Below, in pieces: positions 7,037-16,111 of a stretch of 64,000 nucleotides of DNA. The stretch's first letter is position 1; each line of letters begins with the position of its first letter. Origin of the DNA: Solimonas_A sp052035235 (GTDB taxonomy: Bacteria > Pseudomonadota > Gammaproteobacteria > Nevskiales > Nevskiaceae); assembly GCA_052035235.1 (NCBI GenBank), contig JBPOHT010000010.1:62001-126000 (forward strand), given 5' to 3'. The notes under the pieces were generated by a model. That model was given only the letters and a program-made list of their open reading frames with translations. It did not search any database and was not told where the DNA came from. The position numbers were made by a program, and so were the translations under genes.

Positions 7037-8278
7037 TCAGGCGCGCGGCGGCAGCCGCAGCGCCAGGATCAGCACGGTGGAAACCACCGCGGTGACCATG
7101 AAGGTGATCAGCGCGGTGTCGTAGCTGCCGGTGCGGTCGAAGACCTCGCCGATGTAGCGCACCGCGAAGATCGAGAACGGCACCATCAGCAGGTTCATGC
7201 TGCCCAGCACGCTGCCGAAGCTGGCGGTGCCGAAGCAGTCCGCCGCCAGCGTGGTCCACAGCGGGTAGGTGCCGCCGATGGCCAGGCCAATGATGCTGCA
7301 GGCGATCAGCAGCGTGACGTAGCCCGGGCTCAGCAGCAGGATCACCAGGAAGGCGAAGTTGCAGGCCGCCACCGCGCAGAACAGCAGGCGCTTGTCGTAG
7401 CGGTCCGCCAGCGCGCCGATGGCCAGCTTGCCGAGGATGGCCGAGAAGGTCAGCGTGGACACCAGCAGCGAGGCCTGCGGCAGTGTCAGGCCAGCATCGG
7501 TGCCATAGGGAATCAGCGAGGACAGCAGCGCCTGGTCCGCGCCCAGCAGGATGCCGGCGCCGCAGGACAGCAGCCAGAAATTGCGCGTGCGCAGCAGCTT
7601 GCCCAGCGTCCAGGTCTCGCCGGCCGCCGCCGGCCCCTGCCCGCCCTGCGGCAGCGGCTGGCCATCGGGCGTCAGGCCCAGGTCGGAAGGCCGGTCACGC
7701 ATCAGCAGCCAACCCACGGCAGCGATCACCAGGCCCACGAACAGACCCTGCGCGATCAGCGCATTGCGCCAGCCGAAGCTCTCCATCAGGAAGGCCACCA
7801 GCGGCGGCATCAGGAATCCGCCGGCGGAGGTGGCCACCGCCAGTACGCCCAGCGCGCGTCCGCGCTGGCGCAGGAACCAGCGGGCGGCAATGGTGTTGGC
7901 GGCCAGCGCACCGGCGGCAAGCGTGCCTATGGAGACCGGCCCCAGGATCAGCAGCGCCATGGTGGTCGGTGAATGTGACAGGCCCATCAGCACGAAGCCC
8001 GCGGCGAACAGCAGGCCGCCACCGACGATCACCTGCCGTGCCGAGCGGCGATCCAGCATCTTGCCCACCAGCGGCGCCCAGACGGCGAAACCCAGCAGCA
8101 GCGCCATGAAGCCGATGTTGGCATTGGCACGTGACAGCCCGAATTCGGCCGACAACGGCGCCACGAACAGTCCGAAGCTGTAGGTGGTGCTGCCGATCAG
8201 CAGGGCCGTGCAGACGAAACCCGCCGCCACGATCCACCAGCCATGAAAGATGCCGCCCGCCGCCTTGGCCTGCTCCAT
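7037..8278 (-). CDS. MFS transporter, monocarboxylate/oxalate-formate type
   Basis: 413-residue carrier with 12 predicted helices. It opens with FHGWWIVAAGFVCTALLIGSTTYSFGLF, typical of the MCT/OFA-like branch of the major facilitator superfamily, which moves small organic acids. Loop 2-3 carries VGKMLDRRSARQ and loop 8-9 ALADRYDKR, both motif-A-like. The ATG at 8278 is preceded by an excellent GAGGAGA ribosome site; further upstream the open frame is not protein-like. The gene is exactly convergent with the metallo-hydrolase gene: the two stop codons abut. No catabolic partner is next to it, so the substrate is open. Confidence 0.88.
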   Translation of the reverse strand: MEQAKAAGGIFHGWWIVAAGFVCTALLIGSTTYSFGLFVAPLSAEFGLSRANANIGFMALLLGFAVWAPLVGKMLDRRSARQVIVGGGLLFAAGFVLMGLSHSPTTMALLILGPVSIGTLAAGALAANTIAARWFLRQRGRALGVLAVATSAGGFLMPPLVAFLMESFGWRNALIAQGLFVGLVIAAVGWLLMRDRPSDLGLTPDGQPLPQGGQGPAAAGETWTLGKLLRTRNFWLLSCGAGILLGADQALLSSLIPYGTDAGLTLPQASLLVSTLTFSAILGKLAIGALADRYDKRLLFCAVAACNFAFLVILLLSPGYVTLLIACSIIGLAIGGTYPLWTTLAADCFGTASFGSVLGSMNLLMVPFSIFAVRYIGEVFDRTGSYDTALITFMVTAVVSTVLILALRLPPRA

Positions 8279-8450
8279 GCATTCTCTCCTCATTGTTTCC
8301 CGGATTATTGGCAGGCCCCGCACCCCGCCGGCTGGTCCGTTGGGATGAGTCATGGCCGAACGATGAATCACCGCATGGTGGGGGAACCACCTCCAGCATG
8401 GGTTACCCTGACCGCGGGCCGGACTGCGGCCCGCTTCCAGCGGACCGCTC

Positions 8451-8987
8451 ATGCACGAAGAAATCCTCGCCTTCTGGTTCCAGGAGATCGACCCGAAAGC
8501 CTGGTGGACCGCAGACCCGGCCTTCGACCAGCTGATCCTGAAACGCTACGGCGAGCTTCTGGATCAGGCCTCCCGCGCCGAGCTCCACACTTGGCGCGCT
8601 ACGCCCCGCGGACGGCTGGCGGAGGTGCTGGTGCTGGACCAGTTCTCGCGCAACATCCACCGCAACTCGCCCCTGGCCTTCGCCCAGGACCCCATGGCAT
8701 TGACCCTGGCCCAGGAGGCCATCGCCGCGGGCGCGCCCGCCGCGCTTTCCGCCGTGGAACGGAGCTTCCTGTACCTGCCCTTCATGCACAGCGAATCACC
8801 CGCGATCCACGAATGGGCCGAGCGCCTGTATCGCGACAACGGCATCCCGCTGAACTACGACTTCGAGCTGAAGCACAAGACGATCATTGATCGCTTCGGG
8901 CGCTATCCACATCGCAACGCGATCCTGGGGCGTGTCTCGACGGCGGAAGAGATCGAGTTCCTGAAACAGCCGGGGTCGAGCTTCTAG
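8451..8987 (+). CDS. DUF924 family protein
   Basis: 178 residues, helical, cytosolic. It begins ILAFWFQEIDPKAWWTADPAFDQLI and contains VLVLDQFSRNIHRNSPLAFAQDP and FLYLPFMHSES, the conserved blocks of DUF924 (a TPR-like fold widespread in proteobacteria, function unknown). Length is standard and the protein looks intact. It stands alone between the MFS gene and the P450 and gives no operon clue. Confidence 0.92.
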   Translation: MHEEILAFWFQEIDPKAWWTADPAFDQLILKRYGELLDQASRAELHTWRATPRGRLAEVLVLDQFSRNIHRNSPLAFAQDPMALTLAQEAIAAGAPAALSAVERSFLYLPFMHSESPAIHEWAERLYRDNGIPLNYDFELKHKTIIDRFGRYPHRNAILGRVSTAEEIEFLKQPGSSF

Positions 8988-9002
8988 GACAACCCGAGAG
9001 CG

Positions 9003-9037
9003 GCCGTCCGCCCTGAGTCTGTTGAAGGGCGAACGGC
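9003..9037. repeat. Dispersed 'CCCTTCGACAGGCTCAGGG'-type repeat
   Basis: An inverted-repeat copy (GCCGTCCGCCCTGAG...AAGGGCGAACGGC) of the family also present at 20071-20102, 20240-20267, 58813-58849 and 58871-58907. It lies between the DUF924 gene and the P450. Confidence 0.65.
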
Positions 9038-9148
9038 ACGCTCAACGACGATCCGCGGGAAATCCAGGTTGTTTCCCGGCGAACGTTTCGCCCGCGCCCC
9101 GGCTCGGGCATCCTTGGCCCGCCCCGATAGAGGGCCAGGAGGAGCCTC

Positions 9149-10462
9149 ATGCAGCAAGCGCGCGCAATTCCCGGTGACACTGGCTGGCCGCTGGTCGGGC
9201 ATTCCTTCGACTACCTGTTCAATTTCGAGCGCTTCACCCGTGGACGCTTCGCGCGCTACGGCGAGGTCGTGCGCATCAATACCTTCGGCATGGAGTTCAT
9301 CGCGCTGCTGGGGCCGGAGGCGAACCAGCTGGTGCTGCAGAACCGAGACGATCTGTTCAGCAACGCCTCCTGGACCAAGATCATCGGCCCCTTCTTCCGC
9401 CGCGGGCTGATGCTGCTGGACGGTGACGAGCACCGCCTGCACCGGCGCGTGATGCAGGTGGCCTTCACCAACGCCGCGCTGCGCCAGGACCTGGACGGCA
9501 TCAACCGCACGCTGGACGAATCCCTGGCGAACTGGCCCACCGGTGAAGGCGTGAAGGTCTTCGACCTGCTCAAGAGCATGACGCTGGACGTGGCCAGCCG
9601 CGTGTTCCTGGGCCAGCCTGCCGGCCAGGACAGCGACGCCATGAACAACGCCTTCCTCGCCACCGTGCAGGCCGCCACCGGCGTGGTGCGCCATGACCTG
9701 CCGTTCACACGCTGGCGTGCCGGCCTGCGCGGCCGCGAGCTGCTGGAGAAGACCTTCGCCGCCGCCCTGCCCGCGCACCGCGGTGGCAGCGGCAACGACC
9801 TGTTCACGCGCCTCTGCGCCGCCCGCACCGAGGACGGCCAGCCCTTCAGCGATGAGGACGTGATCAACCACCTGGTGTTCCTGCTGATGGCGGCGCACGA
9901 CACCAGCACCATCACGCTGAGCAACATGCTCTACCAGTTGGCCAAGCACCCGGAGTGGCAGGAGCGGCTGCGCGAACAGAGCCGCGCACGGGGCCGCGCG
10001 CACCTGGAGTACGAGGACCTGGAGCGCCTGTCCGACATGGATCACGCCATGAAGGAGACGCTGCGCCTGACGCCACCGGTGCCCGGCCTGCCGCGCCAGG
10101 CGACGCGCGACTTCGAATACGCCGGCTACCAGATTCCCAAGGGAACCCTGGTTTCGATCTCCCTGTGGATGACGCACCGCCTGGAACGCTACTGGAAGGA
10201 GCCCGAGCGCTTCGACCCGGACCGCTTCGCCGCGGGACGCGCGGAAGACCGGCAGCACCCCTTCCTGTGGCTGCCCTTCGGCGGCGGCGCGCACAAGTGC
10301 ATCGGCATGCATTTCGGCGCCATGGAAGTGAAGGCGGCGCTGCACCAGATGCTGCTGCGCTTCCGCTGGAGCGTGCCGGCTGGCTACACGATGCCGCAGG
10401 ACTGGACCAGTTTGCCGATTCCGGCGGACCGGCTGCCGCTCAGGCTGGAGCGGCTGGGCTAG
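9149..10462 (+). CDS. Cytochrome P450
   Basis: 437-residue soluble bacterial P450 monooxygenase with no membrane anchor. The oxygen-activating I-helix motif AAHDTS is at 248-253 (His replaces the more usual Gly). The ExxR pair is in KETLR at 302-306, the PERF motif is at 352-355, and the heme loop FGGGAHKCIG is at 377-386 with Cys384 as the iron ligand. The overall pattern is closer to CYP51/CYP120-like retinoid or sterol oxidases than to CYP153. No ferredoxin or reductase gene is adjacent. The ATG at 9149 has a ribosome site AGGAGG about 8 bases upstream. Confidence 0.96.
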   Translation: MQQARAIPGDTGWPLVGHSFDYLFNFERFTRGRFARYGEVVRINTFGMEFIALLGPEANQLVLQNRDDLFSNASWTKIIGPFFRRGLMLLDGDEHRLHRRVMQVAFTNAALRQDLDGINRTLDESLANWPTGEGVKVFDLLKSMTLDVASRVFLGQPAGQDSDAMNNAFLATVQAATGVVRHDLPFTRWRAGLRGRELLEKTFAAALPAHRGGSGNDLFTRLCAARTEDGQPFSDEDVINHLVFLLMAAHDTSTITLSNMLYQLAKHPEWQERLREQSRARGRAHLEYEDLERLSDMDHAMKETLRLTPPVPGLPRQATRDFEYAGYQIPKGTLVSISLWMTHRLERYWKEPERFDPDRFAAGRAEDRQHPFLWLPFGGGAHKCIGMHFGAMEVKAALHQMLLRFRWSVPAGYTMPQDWTSLPIPADRLPLRLERLG

Positions 10463-10498
10463 CACTCACTCCAGCCTCATACCCGAAACTACCGACAA

Positions 10499-10582
10499 CG
10501 TCATACCGGCGGAAGCCGGTATCCAGTCCCGCCCTGGGTGACTTCCGTCCGGGACTGGATGCCGGCTTCCGCCGGCATGACG
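10499..10582. repeat. Dispersed GTCATACCGGC inverted repeat
   Basis: Arms 10499-10531 and 10550-10582 are near-perfect complements separated by 18 bases. Each arm itself contains a small hairpin (CCGGC-ggaa-GCCGG). The same unit occurs at 27478-27512, 48057-48087, 54014-54041 and 60776-60851, all intergenic. Confidence 0.85.
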
Positions 10583-10625
10583 GGTAGTGTGTGCACGCCC
10601 CAATCCGCCCTGCTCCGCCGCGGGA

Positions 10626-10646
10626 AAACGCCGGGCCTCGCCCGGC
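10626..10646 (-). terminator. Terminator of the SDR gene
   Basis: GCCGGG (10630-10635) and CCCGGC (10641-10646) form a stem. On the minus strand it is followed by GTTTTCCC, a short T-run. It lies 18 bases past the SDR stop. Confidence 0.55.
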
Positions 10647-10663
10647 ATCTCGCACTTCACCGC

Positions 10664-11401
10664 CTACAGCTGACTCATACCGCCGTCGGCAATGATCTCG
10701 GTGCCGACGATGAAAGCCGACTCCGGCGCCGACAGGTGCAGCACCGTCGAGGCGATCTCCTCGGGCTTGCCGAAGCGGCCCAGGGGAATCTGCGTGGCCA
10801 ACTCCTGCTGGGCGGCCGCATCCATGCCCAGCTTGCCGTACAGCGGCGTCACCACCGGGCCGGGGCTGACGACGTTGACGCGCACGCCGCGCGGCAGCAG
10901 TTCCGCCGACAAGGTCTTGGCCAGCGAGATCAGCGCGGCCTTGCTGGCGGCATAGACCGAGGAGTTGGGCATGCCGATGTGGGCGTTGATCGAGCCATTG
11001 AGCACGATCGAGGCGCCCGGGTTCAGTACCGGCAGCAGGGCCTGGATCAGGAAGTAGGCGCCCTTGACGTTGGTATTGAAGCTCTCGTCCCACAGGGCTT
11101 CGCTCATGTCGGCCAGCGGCGCGAAACGGCCGATGCCGGCGTTGATGAAGACGGCATCCAGGCTGGTGCCCTCCGCCAGCAGGCGGCTGGCCAGGGCGCG
11201 GGCCTCGGCGACGCTGCCGGCCTCGTTGCGCCAGGCCTGCGCACCCTCGCCCAGGACCTTGCGGGCCTGCTCCAGGCCGGCTTCGTCACGGCCGGTGACG
11301 ATCACGCGTGCACCCTCGTTGATGAAGGCCTGGGCCGCCGCCAGGCCGATGCCGCTGCTGCCGCCGGTGATCAGGGCCGTCTTGTTGTTAAAGCGTTCCA
11401 T
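10664..11401 (-). CDS. Short-chain dehydrogenase/reductase
   Basis: 245-residue classical SDR. Cofactor motif TGGSSGIG is at 12-19, the FINAG stretch at 85-89, and catalytic Ser137, Tyr150 and Lys154 (YAASK) are all present. The acidic/basic pattern after strand 2 (TGRDE) suggests NADPH. Of the two in-frame ATGs, 11401 is chosen because the GGAG ribosome site abuts the earlier one and is properly spaced from this one. It is divergent from a LysR gene, a typical regulator-target arrangement. Substrate unknown. Confidence 0.92.
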   Translation of the reverse strand: MERFNNKTALITGGSSGIGLAAAQAFINEGARVIVTGRDEAGLEQARKVLGEGAQAWRNEAGSVAEARALASRLLAEGTSLDAVFINAGIGRFAPLADMSEALWDESFNTNVKGAYFLIQALLPVLNPGASIVLNGSINAHIGMPNSSVYAASKAALISLAKTLSAELLPRGVRVNVVSPGPVVTPLYGKLGMDAAAQQELATQIPLGRFGKPEEIASTVLHLSAPESAFIVGTEIIADGGMSQL

Positions 11402-11505
11402 GTCCATCTCCTTCGGTTTGGCGGGATGCCGTGGAGCCCATAGTGGCAAGGTCAGCAGCGTTTTCCGTACCATGCCGACGACGAACACATTCGAAGGAAT
11501 CGAAC

Positions 11506-12423
11506 ATGTTGTCTTCCGACGAACTGGCCCTGCTGGAAGCCATCCGCGAGAGCGGTAGCCTGTCGCGGGCGGCGGCCCGCCTGGGCAAGGCGCCCTCCAC
11601 CATCTCGCATGCCGCGCGGCAGCTGGAAGGCCGTTTCGACGCGCTCTTGTTCGATCGCCGGCGTTACCGCCTGCAGCTCACCCCCGCCGGGCAGTTGTTG
11701 GCACAGGAAGCGGCGCGCGTGGCGCTGGACGTGGCGCGGCTGACGCAGCGTGTCCGGCTGGTGGCGGGTGGATGGGAGGACCGCCTGCGCATCGTCAGCG
11801 ACGAGATCATCGAGTTCGAGACCCTGCTGCCCTCGGTCAAGGCCTTCCAGGCCCTGGACTCCGGCGTGAGCCTGCGCTTTGGCCACGAGGTGCTCGGCGG
11901 TACCTGGGAGGCCCTGCGCGAAGGCCGCGCCGACCTGGTATTGGGCGCGACGAACGAACCGCCGGCCATCCCCAAGCTGCGCTGGCTGGAACTGGGCGTC
12001 ATGGAATGGGTCTTCGCGGTATCGCCGCGTCATCCGCTGGCCAAGGCCACGGAGCCGCTGGAGCGTGAGGCGATTACCGCGCATTGCGCCATCGTGGTGG
12101 GAGACTCCTCGCGCCGCACCGAGCTGCGCAGCTACGGCGTGCTGGGAGGCCAGCCGACCCTGGCGGTGGCCACCATGCGCGCGAAGATCATGGCGCAGCG
12201 CGAGGGCCTGGGCGTCGGCTGGCTGCCGCGCGTACGCGCGTCCTCGCTGCTCAAGCGCGGCGAGCTGGTGGAGAAACGCACGGCCGACCCGCGCGAACCG
12301 AACACCCTCTATGCCGCCTGGAGCGGCGCCCATGAGGGACGCGCGCTGAAGTGGTGGCTGGAGCAACTGCGCCAGCCGCGGCTGGCCGAGCGGCTGGTAC
12401 GCGGCATCGACAGCTTCACCTGA
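11506..12423 (+). CDS. LysR family transcriptional regulator
   Basis: 305 residues. The N-terminal winged HTH is at about 4-62 (LALLEAIRESGSLSRAAARLGKAPSTISHAARQLE), followed by a periplasmic-binding-protein-like effector domain from about 90. The sequence in the HTH (APSTISHAARQLE) is of the subgroup resembling YafC/DsdC relatives that control nearby oxidoreductases. The ATG at 11506 follows GAAGGAA. It is divergent from the SDR gene, 104 bases apart, and probably regulates it. Its end overlaps the convergent SRPBCC gene by 8 bases. Confidence 0.93.
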   Translation: MLSSDELALLEAIRESGSLSRAAARLGKAPSTISHAARQLEGRFDALLFDRRRYRLQLTPAGQLLAQEAARVALDVARLTQRVRLVAGGWEDRLRIVSDEIIEFETLLPSVKAFQALDSGVSLRFGHEVLGGTWEALREGRADLVLGATNEPPAIPKLRWLELGVMEWVFAVSPRHPLAKATEPLEREAITAHCAIVVGDSSRRTELRSYGVLGGQPTLAVATMRAKIMAQREGLGVGWLPRVRASSLLKRGELVEKRTADPREPNTLYAAWSGAHEGRALKWWLEQLRQPRLAERLVRGIDSFT

Positions 12424-12829
12424 GCCTGGCTTTCTCCAGCAACACCTTGAGCGCCTGCAGGTCCTTGGCCACCCACTTGGCATCGCGGGAGAAGGCGGCA
12501 TCGTCCGCTCCGGGCTGCCGGAACACCGTCAGCATCACCTCGGCGCCGTCACCGTTGGCGATGACCCGCAGCGGGATGTACAGCGTCACGCCGTCCGGCA
12601 GCTCCACCCGGTGGTCCAGCACACCATGGTCGTTGCGCGGGCTGAACCAGACCTTGGCCTGCCCCTCCGGCGCCGCCGCCACCCAGTGATCGCCGGCCTC
12701 GTGCAGCGAGTCGGCCAGTCCGCTGGCCCAGCGCGGAAAATTGAGCGGCTGGCAAGCGAAGTCGTAGACCTCGCGCCAGTCGCGCTGGATGGTGACGCTC
12801 AGGGTGCGTGCGTGTAGCGATTCAGCCAT
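12416..12829 (-). CDS. SRPBCC (START-like) family protein
   Basis: 137 residues with the helix-grip fold pattern: an N-terminal strand (LSVTIQRDWREVYDFACQPLNFPRWASGL), then alternating strands and a long C-terminal helix (DAKWVAKDLQALKVLLEKAR). Such proteins bind hydrophobic ligands or act as small hydrolases/cyclases. No catalytic residue can be named. It is divergent from the quinone reductase gene with only 36 bases between starts, so the two may share regulation. Confidence 0.82.
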   Translation of the reverse strand: MAESLHARTLSVTIQRDWREVYDFACQPLNFPRWASGLADSLHEAGDHWVAAAPEGQAKVWFSPRNDHGVLDHRVELPDGVTLYIPLRVIANGDGAEVMLTVFRQPGADDAAFSRDAKWVAKDLQALKVLLEKARLR

Positions 12830-12865
12830 GATGTTGATCCCTCATTTGCTGACAGTGTGACAGGC

Positions 12866-13840
12866 ATGGCCAAGGCGATCAGGATTTCCCGCAGCGGCGG
12901 ACCGGAAGTGATGGAGTACGTCGAGATCGACGTGGCCGATCCCTTCCCCGGCGAAGTGCGCATCCGCCAGGCCGCCTGCGGCCTGAACTTCATCGACGTC
13001 TACCACCGCAACGGCACCTACCAGCAGCCCCTGCCCGGCGGCGTCGGCATGGAGGCCTCCGGCACGGTGGTGTCCGTCGGCGCCGGCGTGACGCACCTGC
13101 AGGCGGGTGACCGCGTGGCCTATGCCGGCGGCCCCATCGGCGCCTATGCCAGCGAGCGCACGATGCCCGCCGCCATGGTGGTGAAGCTGCCGGACGGCAT
13201 CGAGCTGGAGACCGCGGCCGGCATGATGCTGCAGGGCCTCACCGTGCAGTACCTGTTCCGCCGCACCTTCCTGCTGCGCGGCGGCGAAACCATCCTGTTC
13301 CACGCCGCCGCCGGTGGCGTCGGCCTGATCGCCTGCCAGTGGGCGCGTGCACTGGGCGTGACCATGATCGGCACCGTCAGTTCCGACGAGAAGGCCGAGC
13401 TGGCCCGCAGCAATGGCTGCGCGCATGTGATCAACACCCAGCGCGAGAACTTCGTGGAGCGCGTGCGCGAGATCACCGGTGGCCGCGGCGTGCCGGTGGT
13501 GTACGACGGCGTCGGCAAGGACACCTTCACCGGCTCGCTGGATTGCCTGGCACGCCTGGGCACGATGGTGTCCTTCGGCAATGCCTCGGGCGTGGTGCCG
13601 CCCTTCTCGCTCAGCGAGCTCAGCTCGCGCGGCTCGCTGTTCATCACCCGCCCGACGATGTTCGACTACACCGCGCAGCGCGAGGACCTGGATGCAATGG
13701 CGGCGGAGCTGTTCTACATGGTCGGCAGCGGCCAGGTGAAGATCGACATCCGCCAGCGCTACCCGCTGGCCGAGGTGGCCCGCGCGCACCAGGACCTGGA
13801 GGCGAGGCGCACCACGGGCTCTACGATCCTGCTGCCCTGA
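12866..13840 (+). CDS. qor: NADPH:quinone oxidoreductase, zinc-independent
   Basis: 324-residue member of the MDR superfamily, close in length and pattern to E. coli QorA. The N-terminal GroES-like domain includes GLNFIDVYHRNGTY and GVGMEASGTV. The Rossmann domain has HAAAGGVGLIACQWA (AxxGxxG motif) and YDGVGKDTF. The zinc-ligand cysteines of alcohol dehydrogenases are missing, as expected for quinone reductases. The ATG at 12866 is preferred over an upstream in-frame GTG because it starts directly at the conserved MAKAIRI. It probably reduces quinones or reactive enals. Confidence 0.92.
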   Translation: MAKAIRISRSGGPEVMEYVEIDVADPFPGEVRIRQAACGLNFIDVYHRNGTYQQPLPGGVGMEASGTVVSVGAGVTHLQAGDRVAYAGGPIGAYASERTMPAAMVVKLPDGIELETAAGMMLQGLTVQYLFRRTFLLRGGETILFHAAAGGVGLIACQWARALGVTMIGTVSSDEKAELARSNGCAHVINTQRENFVERVREITGGRGVPVVYDGVGKDTFTGSLDCLARLGTMVSFGNASGVVPPFSLSELSSRGSLFITRPTMFDYTAQREDLDAMAAELFYMVGSGQVKIDIRQRYPLAEVARAHQDLEARRTTGSTILLP

Positions 13841-13848
13841 AACGCAAA

Positions 13849-13879
13849 AGCCCTCCCACCCCGGAAGGGCGGGAGGGCT
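13849..13879. terminator. Hairpin between convergent qor and TonB-receptor genes
   Basis: AGCCCTCCC (13849-13857) pairs with GGGAGGGCT (13871-13879). The left flank GCAAAA gives a T-run on the minus strand, so it primarily terminates the receptor gene, which ends 14 bases away. Confidence 0.7.
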
Positions 13880-13892
13880 GCCGGCCGCAGGC

Positions 13893-16091
13893 TCAGAACC
13901 GGAGGTTGAAGGTCACGCTGCCGCTGGACGGCGTGCCGAAGTACAGGTTGCCGTACTCGTCGAGCACGTAGTACTTGCGGTCCAGCAGATTGTTGCCGTT
14001 GAGCTGCACGGAGACATTCTTCGTGACCTCGTAGCGCGCCAACAGGCTGACCAGGGTCACCGGGCTCTGCCCGAATTCGGTGGCCACCGGGGACGGCGTG
14101 CCGGGCGCGTATACCGTCGCCTTGCTCTTGGATTGCCAGTTCACGCCGCCACCGAGGGTCAGCTTGTTCCACGCGCCCTGCGGGGTCCAGCTGGTGAAGC
14201 TGCGCACCAGAGTGCGCGGCACGTAGCGGTTCAGCCCGTTGCCGTCCGCGTCCTCCAAGGAGAAGTTGGACCAGCCCAGGGACAGGTTCCAGCCCTGGAT
14301 CGGCTGGCCGGAAACTTCCAGCTCGAAGCCGCGGCTGCGGGCGCCATCGACGTTGACCGAGGCCTGCGTCTGCGGTCGATTCGGCACGGTGTACGGAAAC
14401 CCGGTGTTGGGGTCGATCTCCTCGTCCAGCGCCGCGACGTTGTCTTGCCGGGTGTCGAATAGCGTCAGCGCGGTGTTCAACCGTCCGCCGAAGTGCTCGC
14501 CCTTGATGCCGAGCTCCACGCTCTGGCCGGTGGTCGGATCGAGGAAGCTGCCGCTGCGATCCTGCTTGTTCTGCGGCTTGAAGATCTCGGTGTAGCTGGC
14601 AAAGGCCGACCACTGCGGCAGGAAGTCATAGACCAGGCCGGCGTAAGGCGTGGTGGGATGCTCCTTGTAGACGAAGGCCTGGTCGTCGGAATAGAGGTCG
14701 AAGTAGTCGGTGTCCCAGCGCGTGTGTCGCAGGCCGGCGATCAGCTTGAGCGGATCGGCCAGCGAGAAACGGTAGGCGGCGTAGACGGCAGTCTGGTCGG
14801 TGGTGATGCGGGTGATCCGGTCTCCCGTCGTGGAGAAGACGGGCTCCGGATAGGAGCCGTCCCACTCGAAGAAATTGCCGGGATCGGGCAGGACCGATGG
14901 CGCCGCGAACTCGAAGCCGTCCAGCTTCAGCCGGGAACGATTGGCGCCCACAACCACCTCATGCTTGCGGCCAAACAGTTCGAAGGGCCCCTTGGCGAAC
15001 AGGTCCAGCGAGTTCATCTGCTCGCCTTCCGAGCTCCGGTAGGCATAGGGCTTGAGCCCCTCGCCCGTCACCGGGTCCGGGTAACCCTCCATGTAGAACA
15101 GGGCGGAGTCGCTGCCCAGCTTGCGGTGCGTCAGCGTGGAGTTCAGCGACCAGCCATTGCCGAAGCGATGCTCCAGTTCGGCAAACAGCGTCTCTGTGCG
15201 CTTGTTCCAGAAGCTCCAGTTGGCCGCCGTGGTGATCGAGCGACGCCAATCGGTGCGCGTGCCATCGCTGTAGAACAAGGGGAACGAGCCCCAGGTGTTG
15301 CCCTGCGGTTGGGTCTCCAGATAATCGTAGCCCAGGGAGAGCACGGTCTCCGGACCCAGGTCCGCTTCCACCGTCGCGTAGAACGCCTGTCTCTCGTTGC
15401 TGTACAGGTCCTGGTAGGACTCGCGGTTCTGGTAGACGCCGACCGCACGGGCACGGATGCTGCCGTCGGCCGTCAGCGGCGTGGAGACATCCGCCACCGC
15501 ACGGTAGTCGTCCCAGGAACCGGCCGTGAACGCCGACGACATTTCGAAGCTGCGGCTGTCGGCACGCTTGCGCACCAGGTTGACCGCAGCAGAGGGATTG
15601 CCCGCGCCGGACAACAGGCCCGTGGCGCCGCGCACGATCTCGATGCGCTCGTACATCGCGGTGTCGATGGTCTCGTCGATCGAGCCGGTGCTGAACACCG
15701 TGCTAGCCGGAATGTTGTCGTACAGCAGGTTGTCCACCACGAAACCGCGCGCGGTGAACACCACGCGCTCGGTGTCGTAGGCATAGGAGTAAATGCCCGA
15801 GGTGTTGTCCAGCACGTCGCGCATCGACTGCAGGTTCTGGTCCTCCAGGCGCTGGCGGGTGAACACCGTCACCGACTGCGGCGTCTCGCGCAGGCTCAGC
15901 GGCAGGCGCGTGGCCGCACCCGTCTCCTTGACGATATAGGGCTGGGCGGCCTCGGCCTTCACTTCCACCGCGGGCAGCGTCGCAGGCTCCGCTTCCTGGG
16001 CGGTGGCGGCAGCCGGCAGTGCGGCCAGCAATGCGGTTGACAGCAGGCGGCGGGCACGCGGGGCACGCCGGGGGAGCGGGGCGAAGTCCAT
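13893..16091 (-). CDS. TonB-dependent siderophore receptor
   Basis: 732-residue outer-membrane receptor that imports ferric siderophores using the TonB system. It has a Sec signal peptide (RRLLSTALLAALPAAATAQA) and a plug domain with LRETPQSVTVFTRQRLEDQ and IEIVRGATGLLSGAGNPSAAVNLVRKR, typical of the FpvA/FhuE/FecA siderophore subfamily. It ends in a beta-barrel with the terminal aromatic FNLRF that the BAM complex recognises. A TonB box is probably within TLPAVEVKAE. Two upstream in-frame ATGs exist (16121, 16127), but they fall inside a near-consensus Fur box, so 16091 is the likelier start. The gene stands alone. Confidence 0.95.
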   Translation of the reverse strand: MDFAPLPRRAPRARRLLSTALLAALPAAATAQEAEPATLPAVEVKAEAAQPYIVKETGAATRLPLSLRETPQSVTVFTRQRLEDQNLQSMRDVLDNTSGIYSYAYDTERVVFTARGFVVDNLLYDNIPASTVFSTGSIDETIDTAMYERIEIVRGATGLLSGAGNPSAAVNLVRKRADSRSFEMSSAFTAGSWDDYRAVADVSTPLTADGSIRARAVGVYQNRESYQDLYSNERQAFYATVEADLGPETVLSLGYDYLETQPQGNTWGSFPLFYSDGTRTDWRRSITTAANWSFWNKRTETLFAELEHRFGNGWSLNSTLTHRKLGSDSALFYMEGYPDPVTGEGLKPYAYRSSEGEQMNSLDLFAKGPFELFGRKHEVVVGANRSRLKLDGFEFAAPSVLPDPGNFFEWDGSYPEPVFSTTGDRITRITTDQTAVYAAYRFSLADPLKLIAGLRHTRWDTDYFDLYSDDQAFVYKEHPTTPYAGLVYDFLPQWSAFASYTEIFKPQNKQDRSGSFLDPTTGQSVELGIKGEHFGGRLNTALTLFDTRQDNVAALDEEIDPNTGFPYTVPNRPQTQASVNVDGARSRGFELEVSGQPIQGWNLSLGWSNFSLEDADGNGLNRYVPRTLVRSFTSWTPQGAWNKLTLGGGVNWQSKSKATVYAPGTPSPVATEFGQSPVTLVSLLARYEVTKNVSVQLNGNNLLDRKYYVLDEYGNLYFGTPSSGSVTFNLRF

Positions 16092-16111
16092 TTCAGGCTC
16101 TTTTTTTGAAC

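Noticed and set aside
8984..10465. A 493-codon open frame on the minus strand over the P450 gene
   Set aside because: It mirrors the third-position GC bias of the P450, has a composition rich in Gln/His/Arg with no recognisable motif, and the P450 frame carries all catalytic motifs.
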